Position numbers and translations under genes: made by a program. Of a DNA stretch of 64,000 nt, positions 1-8,697 are shown piece by piece (the stretch's first letter is position 1; every line of letters begins with the position of its first letter). The stretch is from Pseudomonas karstica. Its GTDB lineage: Bacteria > Pseudomonadota > Gammaproteobacteria > Pseudomonadales > Pseudomonadaceae. The stretch covers positions 124,001-188,000 of the forward strand of contig NZ_WLYI01000003.1 in assembly GCF_009707515.1 (NCBI RefSeq), written 5' to 3'. The notes beneath the pieces were generated by a model. The model ran no database searches. It was given only the letters and a program-made list of their open reading frames with translations, and was not told where the DNA came from.

Positions 1-27
1 GTCGTGCTGCTGGGGCGCCAGGTATGA
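1..27 (+). CDS. arnE: ArnE C-terminal tail (partial)
   Basis: An open frame enters from the left edge and reads VVLLGRQV before a TGA at 25-27. That stop overlaps the ATG of the next gene (ATGA at 24-27). The next two genes are arnF and ugd, and in the usual pseudomonad arn operon the gene before arnF is arnE, the other half of the undecaprenyl-phosphate-aminoarabinose flippase. The identification rests on synteny and on the translational coupling, because only eight residues are visible. Confidence 0.7.
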   Translation, partial: VVLLGRQV

Positions 28-437
28 GCCGGGCTCGCGGTTTTGTCTTGGCCCTGGGCAGCGTAGTGCTGGTCAGCAGCGCCCAGTTGGGTATGCGCTG
101 GGGCATGACCCGCTTGCCCCTGCCCAACGAATGGCTGAATGCCCTCGATGGCGGCACCATCGAGCTTGGCGCGCTGGGCGTAGTGATCCTGGCGATCATC
201 GCCTATACCCTGTCGATGCTGTGCTGGCTGGGAGCCCTGCGGGACCTGCCCCTGGGCCGTGCCTATTCGCTGCTAAGCATCAGCTATGGGCTGGTGTACC
301 TGTTGGCGGCCAGCCTGCCGGTGTTCAACGAACATTTTTCAGTTTCCAGAACAGCGGGTGTGGCGTTGGTCATCCTCGGTGTCCTGACTATCAACTCGCG
401 TCGTGCCAGCACCACAAGTCCCAGGAATGCCCCATGA
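24..437 (+). CDS. arnF: ArnF, flippase subunit for undecaprenyl-phosphate aminoarabinose
   Basis: This 137-residue EamA/SMR-type membrane protein has four hydrophobic segments. It should pair with ArnE to flip 4-amino-4-deoxy-L-arabinose-phosphoundecaprenol across the inner membrane for attachment to lipid A, which confers resistance to polymyxin and cationic peptides. The [17 protein letters not shown] stretch and the NEHFS motif near the last helix match the ArnF family as I know it. The start overlaps the stop of arnE and the stop overlaps the start of ugd (ATGA at 434-437), so all three are translationally coupled in one operon. The length is normal for the family. Confidence 0.9.
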   Translation: MSRARGFVLALGSVVLVSSAQLGMRWGMTRLPLPNEWLNALDGGTIELGALGVVILAIIAYTLSMLCWLGALRDLPLGRAYSLLSISYGLVYLLAASLPVFNEHFSVSRTAGVALVILGVLTINSRRASTTSPRNAP

Positions 438-1810
438 AAATCAGTGTATTTGGTAGTGGTTATGTCGGCTTGGTACAAGCCTCCGTGCTGGCCGAAGTTG
501 GCCACGATGTCATCTGCATGGACATTGACGAGAAGAAGATTCAACTGCTGCAGCAAGGCCATGTGAGCATTTTCGAGCCAGGGCTGGCGACGATGGTCAA
601 GGAGCACCTTGAGAGTGGACGCCTGCGTTTCACCCATGAGCAAAAACTGGCGGTCGAGCACGGCGAAGTGCTGTTCATTGCCGTGGGCACGCCTTCGGAC
701 GAAGACGGCTCGGCAGACCTGAAGTACGTGCTCTCAGTAGGCGATGCCGTGGCCCGCTATCGAGTGGAACCGGTGATCCTGGTGGAAAAATCCACCGTCC
801 CCGTGGGCACCGGCGACACACTGCGCGCCCATATCGAGAACGCCCTGCACCTGGCCGGGCGCAACCTGGAATTCGATATCGTCTCCAACCCGGAGTTTCT
901 CAAGGAAGGCTCGGCGGTTGCTGACTGCCGGCGCCCGGACCGCATCATCATCGGCTGCGAGCGCGAAGAAGTCCGCAAGGTGATGCGCGACTTGTACGCC
1001 CCGTTCAACCGCAACCATGACCGCATCATCTTCATGGACCTGCGCAGCGCTGAACTGACCAAATACGCCGCCAACTGCATGCTGGCCACCAAAATCAGCT
1101 TTATCAACCAGATTGCCGAGCTGGCCGAGCACCTGGGCGCGGACATTGACGCCGTACGCCTGGGGATCGGCGCCGATTCGCGCATCGGTTATCACTTTAT
1201 CTATCCTGGTTGCGGCTACGGCGGCTCGTGCTTTCCCAAGGACATGCGCGCGCTGATCCACAGTGCCAGGCAAGCCAACTGCTCCAGCGACCTTCTGGAA
1301 GCGGTGGAAGCCATCAACCAGCGCCAGAAAAGCAAACTGTTCGAACGGATTTCTGCTTTCTTCAAGGGCGAATTGCGGGGCAAGACCTTCGCCTTGTGGG
1401 GCCTGGCGTTCAAGCCCAATACCGATGACATGCGCGATGCCCCAAGCCGGGTCCTGATGGAGGCGCTTTGGGCGGCGGGCGCCAATGTACGCGCCTTTGA
1501 TCCAGAAGCCATGCAGGAAACCCAACGCCTATACGGCGATGACCCGCACCTGATGCTGATGGGCACGCCGGAATCAACCCTGGGTGGCTCCGATGCCCTG
1601 ATCGTCTGTACCGAGTGGCAGCAATTCAAGGCCCCGGATTTTGACCTGATCCACCAGCGCCTCAAGACACCGGTGATCTTCGATGGGCGCAACCTGTACG
1701 ACAGCGAGCATCTGGCACGCAAAGGCTTCCAGTATTTTCCGATGGGGCGTGGCGACTCCTGCAACCTGCCCCTGTCCCAACAGCAATGGGCGTCGGCGAA
1801 GCAAGCATGA
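434..1810 (+). CDS. ugd: UDP-glucose 6-dehydrogenase
   Basis: This 458-residue enzyme oxidises UDP-glucose to UDP-glucuronate with NAD+, the precursor for UDP-aminoarabinose in the arn pathway. The N-terminus carries the dinucleotide-binding GSGYVG at residues 7-12. The catalytic cysteine is C266 in [12 protein letters not shown], and the C-terminal domain has the NAD/UDP-binding [17 protein letters not shown] stretch. I place the start at the ATG that overlaps the arnF stop; the open frame extends upstream to 131, but that part lies inside arnF in another frame. As last gene of the arn operon it is probably induced with it by PmrAB/PhoPQ-type signals, which cannot be seen here. Confidence 0.95.
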   Translation: MKISVFGSGYVGLVQASVLAEVGHDVICMDIDEKKIQLLQQGHVSIFEPGLATMVKEHLESGRLRFTHEQKLAVEHGEVLFIAVGTPSDEDGSADLKYVLSVGDAVARYRVEPVILVEKSTVPVGTGDTLRAHIENALHLAGRNLEFDIVSNPEFLKEGSAVADCRRPDRIIIGCEREEVRKVMRDLYAPFNRNHDRIIFMDLRSAELTKYAANCMLATKISFINQIAELAEHLGADIDAVRLGIGADSRIGYHFIYPGCGYGGSCFPKDMRALIHSARQANCSSDLLEAVEAINQRQKSKLFERISAFFKGELRGKTFALWGLAFKPNTDDMRDAPSRVLMEALWAAGANVRAFDPEAMQETQRLYGDDPHLMLMGTPESTLGGSDALIVCTEWQQFKAPDFDLIHQRLKTPVIFDGRNLYDSEHLARKGFQYFPMGRGDSCNLPLSQQQWASAKQA

Positions 1811-1996
1811 TTCCATACGGGTCGGTATCGCTGGGTGGCTTGAACACAGAAGACTCCTACGCACCTATCCGTAACGCCCGGTATGCACCCCCCTTCCTGC
1901 ATTCGGCCCCCACTTGTAAACTCATCTTTCACATCATCTAGTTAATTAACACCTGCCGTTTGGCTGATGAAGTACCGGCAAGTAGAGGATTGCTCC

Positions 1997-2221
1997 GTGT
2001 CCGATGATCAGTTACCTGACCCCGCCCACCTTCGTTATATCCCGGTCTCCATTCCGGACCTGTACCGGCTGATGGAGCTGCGTGATGCCTTGGTGGCGCT
2101 CAAGGGGCCCTTGGCCAACGACCCCGGATGGCGAGCAAGCGCACATAGGTTGCTGTTCAATGCCGACACCGATGATCGGGTGCTGGGAAAGATCAACCAA
2201 CCGCTCTCCGGAATCGCTTGA
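1997..2221 (+). CDS. Small hypothetical protein (74 aa)
   Basis: I do not recognise this protein. It is a short soluble polypeptide with a Pro-rich start (SDDQLPDPAHLRY) followed by a segment that looks helical (LYRLMELRDALVALKG). I choose the GTG at 1997 because AGAGGA at 1984-1989 sits seven bases upstream; an in-frame ATG at 1967 has no visible ribosome site and would add ten residues. It stands alone between ugd and the HPP-family gene. Coding potential looks genuine from the codon pattern, but function is unknown. Confidence 0.55.
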   Translation: MSDDQLPDPAHLRYIPVSIPDLYRLMELRDALVALKGPLANDPGWRASAHRLLFNADTDDRVLGKINQPLSGIA

Positions 2222-2321
2222 CTACAAAATTATTGCATTTAACCTGCATTAATATGCATTTGCGGTGACCCTGTCAGGTCGGCACACTGCGCCGGTTCCT
2301 CCCCCAAATGCAGGAACTTTC

Positions 2322-2359
2322 GAAGGGCTTTCCGGGAAACCAGGCGAGCCCTTCTTTTT
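2322..2359 (+). terminator. Terminator-like hairpin in the leader of the HPP gene
   Basis: GAAGGGCT at 2322-2329 pairs perfectly with AGCCCTTC at 2347-2354 and is followed by five T. An inner TTTCC/GGAAA pairing can extend the structure. A second possible stem, GTTCCT (2294-2299) with AGGAAC (2312-2317), lies just before it. The element ends 32 bases before the likely start of the HPP gene, so it is either an attenuator in that gene's leader or the end of a short upstream transcript. Confidence 0.5.
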
Positions 2360-2391
2360 GGCCCTTCTTTTACCCTTTGGATCGTCTTTCA

Positions 2392-3090
2392 ATGCTTGCT
2401 CGCTGGTTGCCCGCTGCCATCAATACCCGTCCCACCGAATGGAGTCGTGCTGCCCTTGGCATGGCCTTGGGCACCGCGTTCAGTGTCTGGGCCTGTGCCC
2501 AGGTATTTGGCATGGACGTTGCCCTGCACCTGATCGGCCCCCTTGGAGCCTCGGCAGTTCTGCTGTTTGCCGTGTCATCGGGCGCACTTGCCCAACCCTG
2601 GTCGATCATAGGCAGCTATCTGTGTGCCGGTGTGGTTGCATTGCTGGTGGCCCGCGTACTGGGCCGCACGCTGGAAAGTGCCTGCCTTGCGGCCGCAATA
2701 ACGGTGATCCTGATCTGCTGGTTGCGCTGCCTGCATCCACCTGCTGGGGGGTTGGCCATGAGCCTGGTACTGGCCGACCCTGCCTCCATTGCCCTCGGCT
2801 GGCATGAGTTGGCTGCCGTCATGCTGGGTGCTGCAGCGTTGCTGGCCTTTGCCCTCGCTTACAACAACGCGACGCGTACCCGCTACCCCAAGGGTGTGGT
2901 CGTGGCGCCAGCCCCGGCATTCATGCCTACAGCCATCGAGAACCCGGCAATTACGGTTGAGGATTTGCAATTGGCCCTGGCCGAGCGAGAGCAATTCCTG
3001 GACGTCACAACCCAAGAGCTGGAAGAGTTGATTCAAGCCAGCGAGCGGCATGCGCGCCGGCGTGTCATCGGAGCCGTTTTCAAACGCTGA
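2392..3090 (+). CDS. HPP-family integral membrane protein
   Basis: This 232-residue protein has four to five hydrophobic segments within roughly residues 20-165. It carries the family's PLGASAVLLFAV and HPPAGG (near residue 120) signatures. HPP proteins are inner-membrane proteins; some plant and cyanobacterial members are proposed nitrite transporters, but the role in pseudomonads is unsettled. The C-terminal 60 residues form a charged, helical tail (EDLQLALAEREQFLDVTTQE) that is probably cytoplasmic. The frame is open from 2308, but that start would translate through the terminator-like hairpin, so I prefer the ATG at 2392 (MLARWLPAAI). Confidence 0.8.
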   Translation: MLARWLPAAINTRPTEWSRAALGMALGTAFSVWACAQVFGMDVALHLIGPLGASAVLLFAVSSGALAQPWSIIGSYLCAGVVALLVARVLGRTLESACLAAAITVILICWLRCLHPPAGGLAMSLVLADPASIALGWHELAAVMLGAAALLAFALAYNNATRTRYPKGVVVAPAPAFMPTAIENPAITVEDLQLALAEREQFLDVTTQELEELIQASERHARRRVIGAVFKR

Positions 3091-3142
3091 GGGGTGTACC
3101 GCAGTTCTGCAAAAATGCAAAAACGACCTGCATGATTCCGAC

Positions 3143-3172
3143 TTGTACTAGGCAAATTTGCACTGGTACGAT
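3143..3172 (+). promoter_or_regulatory. Candidate sigma-70 promoter for the valine-catabolism pair
   Basis: TTGTAC at 3143-3148 and TACGAT at 3167-3172 are separated by 18 bases. They lie 60 bases upstream of the hydrolase start in the 141-base gap after the HPP gene. Both hexamers are imperfect, so this is only a plausible reading. Confidence 0.3.
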
Positions 3173-3231
3173 CGCGAGATGGTTCGTCCGCGAACATCTT
3201 GATAAAGAACAATAAAAGCAGGGAGTTAAAG

Positions 3232-4338
3232 ATGACTGCTCAGGTTCCATCCGAGGTCGCCCAGCGCCCTGGGATTCAGCAGGACGACGTCCTGGCCGAA
3301 GTCCGTAACCACATTGGTCACCTGACCCTCAATCGTCCCGCTGGCCTGAACGCCATCACCCTGGACATGGTCCGCACTCTCGCGAGGCATTTGCAGGCTT
3401 GGGCCGATGATCCGAAGGTGTATGCCATTGTGTTGCGTGGTGCCGGTGAAAAAGCCTTTTGCGCCGGCGGCGATATTCGCTCGCTGTATGACAGCTACCA
3501 AAACGGCGACTGCCTGCACGAAGACTTCTTTGTCGAGGAGTACGCCCTCGACTTGGCCATTCATCATTACCGCAAACCCATACTGGCGTTGATGGACGGC
3601 TTTGTCCTCGGTGGCGGCATGGGCCTGGTACAAGGCGCGGACCTACGAGTGGTCACCGAACGTAGTCGCCTGGCGATGCCTGAGGTAGCCATCGGGTACT
3701 TTCCTGATGTGGGCGGCAGCTATTTCCTGTCGCGCATTCCTGGCGAACTGGGGATTTACCTGGGGGTGACCGGGGTGCAGATTCGCGCCGCCGACGCGTT
3801 GTACTGCGGGTTGGCGGACTGGTACCTGGACAGTGCCAGGCTCGCTGAGTTGGAGCGCCAACTCGACCAACTGGCATGGCAGGGCTCGCCTCTCAAGGAC
3901 CTGGAGGACGCGCTGGCCACGCTTTGCGTACAGCAACTGCCCGAGCCACCCCTGGCCGCCTTGCGTCCGGCCATCGAGCATTTTTTTGCCCAGCCTGACG
4001 TCCCGAGCATTGTTGAACAACTGCAAGCAGTCACCGTCGGCGACAGCCATGAATGGGCAATAAGTACCGCCAAACTGATGCAGACCCGCTCGCCCCTGGC
4101 CATGGCTGTCACCCTGGAAATGCTGCGACGCGGGCGTCATCTCGCCCTGGAAGACTGTTTTGCCCTTGAACTACATCTGGACCGCCAGTGGTTCGACCGC
4201 GGCGACTTGATCGAAGGCGTACGCGCCCTGCTGATTGACAAGGACAAGGCCCCTCGCTGGAACCCTCCTTCCCTGCAGGCGCTGGACGCCGCGCACGTCA
4301 AAAGCTTCTTCGCTGACTTCAGCCAGAACAGGAACTAA
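3232..4338 (+). CDS. 3-hydroxyisobutyryl-CoA hydrolase (enoyl-CoA hydratase/isomerase family)
   Basis: This 368-residue crotonase-fold enzyme should hydrolyse 3-hydroxyisobutyryl-CoA in valine degradation. CAGGD at residues 77-81 and the GGG of LGGGMGL near 127-130 form the oxyanion site. MPEVAIGYFPDVGG carries E151 and D159 at the positions of the catalytic acidic residues that separate HIBCH-type hydrolases from ordinary hydratases. The length exceeds a 260-residue hydratase, as expected for HIBCH. The ATG at 3232 has GGGAG six bases upstream; a TTG at 3199 is less likely. Three bases separate it from the downstream acyl-CoA dehydrogenase, so the pair is an operon. Confidence 0.88.
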   Translation: MTAQVPSEVAQRPGIQQDDVLAEVRNHIGHLTLNRPAGLNAITLDMVRTLARHLQAWADDPKVYAIVLRGAGEKAFCAGGDIRSLYDSYQNGDCLHEDFFVEEYALDLAIHHYRKPILALMDGFVLGGGMGLVQGADLRVVTERSRLAMPEVAIGYFPDVGGSYFLSRIPGELGIYLGVTGVQIRAADALYCGLADWYLDSARLAELERQLDQLAWQGSPLKDLEDALATLCVQQLPEPPLAALRPAIEHFFAQPDVPSIVEQLQAVTVGDSHEWAISTAKLMQTRSPLAMAVTLEMLRRGRHLALEDCFALELHLDRQWFDRGDLIEGVRALLIDKDKAPRWNPPSLQALDAAHVKSFFADFSQNRN

Positions 4339-4341
4339 GCC

Positions 4342-5493
4342 ATGCAAGATATTGAATTAACTGAAGAACAAGTCATGATCCGCGACATGGCCCGCGACTT
4401 TGCCCGTGGCGAAATCGCCCCCCATGCCCAGGCCTGGGAAAAAGCCGGCTGGATCGATGATGCCCTGGTAGCGAAGATGGGTGAGTTGGGCCTGCTGGGT
4501 ATGGTAGTCCCGGAAGAATGGGGCGGCACTTACGTCGATTACGTGGCATATGCCCTGGCCGTGGAAGAAATTTCCGCCGGTGATGGCGCCACTGGCGCCC
4601 TGATGAGTATCCATAATTCAGTAGGTTGCGGGCCAATCCTCAACTACGGCACACCCGAACAGAAACAAACCTGGCTGGCCGACCTGGCCAGCGGCCAGTC
4701 CATCGGCTGCTTCTGTCTGACCGAACCCCAGGCCGGCTCCGAAGCGCATAACCTGCGCACCCGCGCCGAACTCAAGGACGGCCAATGGGTGATCAATGGC
4801 GCCAAGCAGTTTGTCAGCAATGGCAAGCGGGCCAAACTGGCCATTGTGTTTGCCGTCACCGACCCGGAGCTGGGCAAGAAAGGCCTTTCGGCGTTTCTCG
4901 TACCCACCGATACCCCAGGCTTCGTGGTGGACCGCACGGAACACAAGATGGGCATCCGCGCCTCGGACACCTGTGCCGTCACCCTCAATCAATGCACAGT
5001 GCCTGAAGCCAACCTGCTGGGCGAACGTGGCAAAGGCCTGGCCATCGCCCTGTCCAACCTCGAAGGCGGCCGCATTGGTATTGCCGCTCAAGCCCTGGGC
5101 ATCGCCCGCGCCGCGTTTGAAGCGGCACTGGCCTACGCGCGCGACCGCGTCCAGTTCGACAAGGCCATCATTGAGCATCAGAGCGTGGCCAATTTATTGG
5201 CCAACATGCAAACCCGCCTGAACGCTGCGCGCCTGCTGATCCTGCATGCCGCACGGCTGCGAAGTGCCGGAAAACCCTGCCTCTCGGAAGCCTCCCAGGC
5301 CAAGCTGTTTGCCTCGGAGATGGCCGAAAAAGTCTGCTCTTCAGCGATGCAGATTCATGGTGGGTATGGCTACCTGGAAGACTACCCAGTAGAGCGTTAT
5401 TACCGGGATGCACGAATTACCCAAATCTATGAAGGCACCAGTGAAATCCAGCGGCTGGTGATCGCTAGAGAGTTGAAGAACTATCAGTTATAA
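4342..5493 (+). CDS. Acyl-CoA dehydrogenase, probably isobutyryl-CoA dehydrogenase
   Basis: This 383-residue FAD enzyme has the standard acyl-CoA dehydrogenase architecture. [13 protein letters not shown] in the middle binds FAD and substrate, GGYGY lies near residue 342, and the catalytic base is E364 in [10 protein letters not shown]. It would oxidise a short branched acyl-CoA to the enoyl-CoA. The gene follows the 3-hydroxyisobutyryl-CoA hydrolase by three bases, which points to isobutyryl-CoA from valine as the substrate. Substrate choice is inferred from context; the fold and chemistry are clear. Confidence 0.9.
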   Translation: MQDIELTEEQVMIRDMARDFARGEIAPHAQAWEKAGWIDDALVAKMGELGLLGMVVPEEWGGTYVDYVAYALAVEEISAGDGATGALMSIHNSVGCGPILNYGTPEQKQTWLADLASGQSIGCFCLTEPQAGSEAHNLRTRAELKDGQWVINGAKQFVSNGKRAKLAIVFAVTDPELGKKGLSAFLVPTDTPGFVVDRTEHKMGIRASDTCAVTLNQCTVPEANLLGERGKGLAIALSNLEGGRIGIAAQALGIARAAFEAALAYARDRVQFDKAIIEHQSVANLLANMQTRLNAARLLILHAARLRSAGKPCLSEASQAKLFASEMAEKVCSSAMQIHGGYGYLEDYPVERYYRDARITQIYEGTSEIQRLVIARELKNYQL

Positions 5494-5631
5494 GTGATTA
5501 AATTTGAAGGATAAATAACCAATAAATTTTTCGCGATCCTCACCGTGTTTCGAGCTTTCGTATAATTTCGAAACATAGCCAGCGAACCGGGTTATTAAAA
5601 GCGGGGAGAATGCGAGCCGTTACCTCGAACG

Positions 5632-5708
5632 TGTAGCCGCTGCCGAGGCGCGAGGCTGCGATGCGGGCCGCAGGACCGCCCACGGGGTCGCATCCCCATC
5701 GCACCTCA
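5632..5708. repeat. REP/REPIN element
   Basis: GTAGCCGCTGCCGAGGCGCG begins the element and GAGGCTGCGATG follows. A partly complementary arm (GGGGTCGCATCCCCATCGCA) closes it. This is the common fluorescent-Pseudomonas GTAGCCGCTGCCGAGGCACGAGGCTGCG type. It lies in the 260-base gap between the acyl-CoA dehydrogenase and the DUF411 gene and has related copies near 23981, 24090, 36271, 54073 and 55651. Confidence 0.8.
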
Positions 5709-5753
5709 TGCCGCCGAGCAATGTATAGATACCTGCCCCTGATGAGATAATCG

Positions 5754-6200
5754 ATGAAAAACACTTTGCGCCTGACCCTGCTGTCGGCCCTGTTCATGAC
5801 CACCTTGGCCCAGGCTGCCGAGTTGATCCCGATCGATGTACACCGCGACGCCAATTGTGGCTGCTGCAAGAAATGGATCGCGCACCTGGAAAGTAACGGT
5901 TTCAAGGTCAATGACCATGTTGAAGCCAATATGAGCGAGGTCAAGCAACGGCTGGGCGTCGCGCCACACCTGGCCTCCTGTCATACCGCGGTGATCGACG
6001 GCAAGTTCGTCGAAGGGCATGTCCCTGCCGAGCAGGTGCTGGCCCTTCGCAAGCGTGACGATCTGCTGGGCGTCGCTGCACCGGGCATGCCCATGGGCTC
6101 GCCGGGCATGGAAATGGACGGCATGAGCGACGCCTATCAAGTCATTGGCTTGACCCGTGAAGGCCAAGACGTGGTAGTTGCCGACTACCCGGCCCATTGA
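5754..6200 (+). CDS. DUF411-family exported metal-binding protein
   Basis: This 148-residue protein has a Sec signal peptide of about 21 residues ending in AQA. The mature part is a DUF411 domain: the cysteine cluster C35, C37, C38 in NCGCCKKW and a later CHTAVIDG segment. DUF411 proteins are usually found with copper-resistance genes and are thought to bind copper in the periplasm. A Met/Gly-rich stretch (GMPMGSPGMEMDGM) near residues 107-121 could add soft-metal ligands. The gene is three bases upstream of the YqaA-type membrane protein, so the two are probably co-transcribed. Metal specificity is inferred from the family. Confidence 0.85.
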   Translation: MKNTLRLTLLSALFMTTLAQAAELIPIDVHRDANCGCCKKWIAHLESNGFKVNDHVEANMSEVKQRLGVAPHLASCHTAVIDGKFVEGHVPAEQVLALRKRDDLLGVAAPGMPMGSPGMEMDGMSDAYQVIGLTREGQDVVVADYPAH

Positions 6201-6203
6201 TTG

Positions 6204-6644
6204 ATGCTGGTGGGTTACCTGGGTCTGTTCCTGGCCGCTTTCGGCGCCGCGACGCTCCTGCCCTTGCAATCCGAAGCCGTGCTGGTAGGGCTGCTGCTCA
6301 GCGGCCACTACAACCTGTGGTTGCTAATTGTTATCGCAACCTTCGGTAACGTGCTCGGCTCGGTGGTGAACTGGCTGCTGGGGCGCTCGATCGAGCACTT
6401 CAAGGACCGCCGCTGGTTTCCGGTCAGCACCGCCCAATTGGCGAAAGCCAGTACTCATTACCAACGGTGGGGCCATTGGACGCTGTTGCTCAGTTGGGTG
6501 CCCATCATCGGCGACCCCTTGACCCTGGTGGCCGGCGTGATGCGTGAGCCGTTGTGGCGGTTTTTGCTGGTGGTGACGATTGCCAAGGGCATGCGCTACA
6601 GCGTATTGGCAGGTTTTACGGTGGGTACGGGCATGCTGGGATAA
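6204..6644 (+). CDS. YqaA/DedA-type inner-membrane protein
   Basis: This 146-residue polytopic protein has about four hydrophobic helices. The WVPIIGDPLTLVAGVMR segment is typical of the YqaA branch of the SNARE-associated/DedA superfamily, whose members are implicated in lipid carrier flipping and membrane homeostasis. The start is the ATG three bases after the DUF411 stop; a TTG at 6201 is also in frame. It has no Shine-Dalgarno sequence of its own that I can see, which fits translation coupled to the upstream gene. Confidence 0.8.
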   Translation: MLVGYLGLFLAAFGAATLLPLQSEAVLVGLLLSGHYNLWLLIVIATFGNVLGSVVNWLLGRSIEHFKDRRWFPVSTAQLAKASTHYQRWGHWTLLLSWVPIIGDPLTLVAGVMREPLWRFLLVVTIAKGMRYSVLAGFTVGTGMLG

Positions 6645-6706
6645 TGCGTTAATCTGCGCTTAATCCCCTCGACACAGCATCCGCAGACTGTTCCTGGAGC
6701 TTTCTC

Positions 6707-7720
6707 ATGCATCTATCCCGCTCGTTATGCATCGCCAGTGCGCTGGCCGCTGTCGCACTGCCCGCCTTTGCCGTGACCAAAGCCCCCACCTACGGCCCCG
6801 AACTGCAAGGTTTCAAATACCCCTACCCGGTCCAGCACTTCAGCTTCCAATCCCAAGGCAAAGCCCTGCAAATGGGTTACATGGACGTAGCGGCCAAGGG
6901 CAAACCCAACGGCCGCAGCATCGTACTGATGCATGGCAAGAATTTCTGTGGCGCCACCTGGGAAGCCTCGATCAAGTCGTTGAGTGATGCCGGCTACCGC
7001 GTCATCACCCCTGATCAGATAGGCTTTTGCACATCCAGCAAACCTGATCACTACCAGTACAGCTTCCAGCAATTGGCGATCAACACCCACCAACTGCTGG
7101 AAACACTCGGTATTCAAAAGGCCACGGTTCTCGGCCATTCCACCGGCGGCATGCTCGCCACACGCTACGCCCTGCTCTACCCGCAACAGACTGAACAGTT
7201 GGTGATGGTCAATCCCATCGGGCTGGAAGACTGGAAAGCCCTCGGCGTACCTTATCGCACCGTGGACCAGTGGTATGAGCGCGAGTTGAAGATGTCTGCC
7301 GAGGGTGCGCGCAAGTACCAACAGAGCACCTACTACGGTGGCCGGTGGAAACCCGAGTACGATCGCTGGATCGATATGTTGGTGGGCATGAACAAAGGGC
7401 CTGGGCAGAAACAAGTGGCATGGAACTCGGCGTTGATTTACGACATGATCTTCACCCAACCGGTGTACTACGAGTTCAAGGACCTGCAAGTACCGACGCT
7501 ATTGATGATTGGTACGGCGGACACCACAGCTATCGGCAGCGATATCGCGTCGCCAGCAGTGAAGGCGAAGGTCGGCCACTACGAGGTGCTGGGTAAGCAA
7601 GTGTCCAGGCAGATCCCCCATTCCACGCTTGTGGAGTTCCCTGGCCTGGGCCATGCACCACAGATGGAAGAACCGGCACAGTTTCACAAGGCATTGCTGC
7701 AAGGGCTCAGCGCCCTTTAG
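6707..7720 (+). CDS. Exported alpha/beta hydrolase
   Basis: This 337-residue protein has an N-terminal signal peptide of about 22 residues (hydrophobic core, then LPAFA). The alpha/beta-hydrolase fold is shown by LMHGKNFCGATW (oxyanion region), the nucleophile elbow GHSTGG with S145, the acid in LMIGTADTTAIG and the histidine in FPGLGHAPQMEEP. The likely location is the periplasm. Substrate is unknown; the family includes esterases, haloalkane dehalogenases and epoxide hydrolases. AGGAGCTT-like sequence upstream supports the ATG at 6707. Confidence 0.85.
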   Translation: MHLSRSLCIASALAAVALPAFAVTKAPTYGPELQGFKYPYPVQHFSFQSQGKALQMGYMDVAAKGKPNGRSIVLMHGKNFCGATWEASIKSLSDAGYRVITPDQIGFCTSSKPDHYQYSFQQLAINTHQLLETLGIQKATVLGHSTGGMLATRYALLYPQQTEQLVMVNPIGLEDWKALGVPYRTVDQWYERELKMSAEGARKYQQSTYYGGRWKPEYDRWIDMLVGMNKGPGQKQVAWNSALIYDMIFTQPVYYEFKDLQVPTLLMIGTADTTAIGSDIASPAVKAKVGHYEVLGKQVSRQIPHSTLVEFPGLGHAPQMEEPAQFHKALLQGLSAL

Positions 7721-7743
7721 GCCCACATTTGAGGTTTGCTTGA

Positions 7744-8697
7744 ATGTCATTACGGATCGCAGTCATCGATGATTGGCAAAAAGTAGCCCGCGACGTAGTG
7801 GATTGGTCGGCGCTTGAAACCGTCGGCCAGGTCAGTTTCCTGCATGACTACCCGACCGAAACCGGCACCATGGTCGAGCGTTTACAGGCCTTCGAGGTGA
7901 TTTGCCTGATGCGCGAACGCACCACCTTCAGCAAGGCGCTGCTCCAGGGCTTGCCCAACCTCAAACTGTTGGTCACAGGCGGCATGCGCAATGCCGCCAT
8001 CGATATTCCCGCAGCCAAGGCCCTGGGCATCCAGGTCTGTGGCACCGACAGCTATAAACAGGCGGCGCCGGAACTGACTTGGGCGTTGATCATGGCCTCT
8101 ACCCGCAACCTGCTGGCCGAAGCCAACGCATTGCGCGCCGGGCAGTGGCAACAAGGCCTGGGCGGCGATCTGCAGGGCAAGACCCTGGGCATTCTCGGCC
8201 TGGGCAGCATTGGCCAGCGTGTTGCCCGGTTTGGCCAGGTGTTCGGCATGCACATAATCGCCTGGAGCGAGAACCTTACTCCGGAACGCGCTGCCGAATC
8301 GGGCGTAACCTGGGTCAGCAAGCGCGAACTGTTCGAGCAGGCCGATGTTCTGTCGATTCATCTGGTACTCAGCGACCGCAGCCGCGGGCTGGTAGATGCC
8401 GAGGCTCTGAGCTGGATGAAGCCTGCGGCGCGGCTGGTCAATACCGCGCGCGGCCCCCTCGTTGATGAAGCCGCGTTGATCGATGCCCTGGCCAGTGGCC
8501 GATTGGCGGGTGCGGCGCTGGATGTCTTTGACCAGGAACCCTTGCCGCTCGATCATCCCTTTCGCCTGCTGCCCAATGTGCTGGCGACCCCGCATGTGGG
8601 TTACGTCAGCGAGCAGAACTACCGGCAGTTCTATAGCCAGATGATCGAAAATATTCAGGCCTGGGCTACCGGCTCGCCCATGCGCCTGTTGGGTTAA
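7744..8697 (+). CDS. D-2-hydroxyacid dehydrogenase family protein
   Basis: This 317-residue NAD(P)-dependent enzyme carries GLGSIG in the Rossmann domain near residue 152. The catalytic Arg lies in NTARGPLVDE, the Glu in FDQEPLPLDHP and the His in TPHVGYVSE. Family members reduce 2-keto acids or oxidise D-2-hydroxy acids such as phosphoglycerate or glycerate. The N-terminal IDDWQKVARDVVDWSAL resembles the branch often annotated as generic D-2-hydroxyacid dehydrogenase, so no specific substrate is claimed. It lies 23 bases after the hydrolase. Confidence 0.85.
   Translation: MSLRIAVIDDWQKVARDVVDWSALETVGQVSFLHDYPTETGTMVERLQAFEVICLMRERTTFSKALLQGLPNLKLLVTGGMRNAAIDIPAAKALGIQVCGTDSYKQAAPELTWALIMASTRNLLAEANALRAGQWQQGLGGDLQGKTLGILGLGSIGQRVARFGQVFGMHIIAWSENLTPERAAESGVTWVSKRELFEQADVLSIHLVLSDRSRGLVDAEALSWMKPAARLVNTARGPLVDEAALIDALASGRLAGAALDVFDQEPLPLDHPFRLLPNVLATPHVGYVSEQNYRQFYSQMIENIQAWATGSPMRLLG

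Noticed and set aside
131..433. Upstream extension of ugd
   Set aside because: It lies inside arnF in another frame; the ATG at 434 overlaps the arnF stop and gives the normal N-terminus with GSGYVG.
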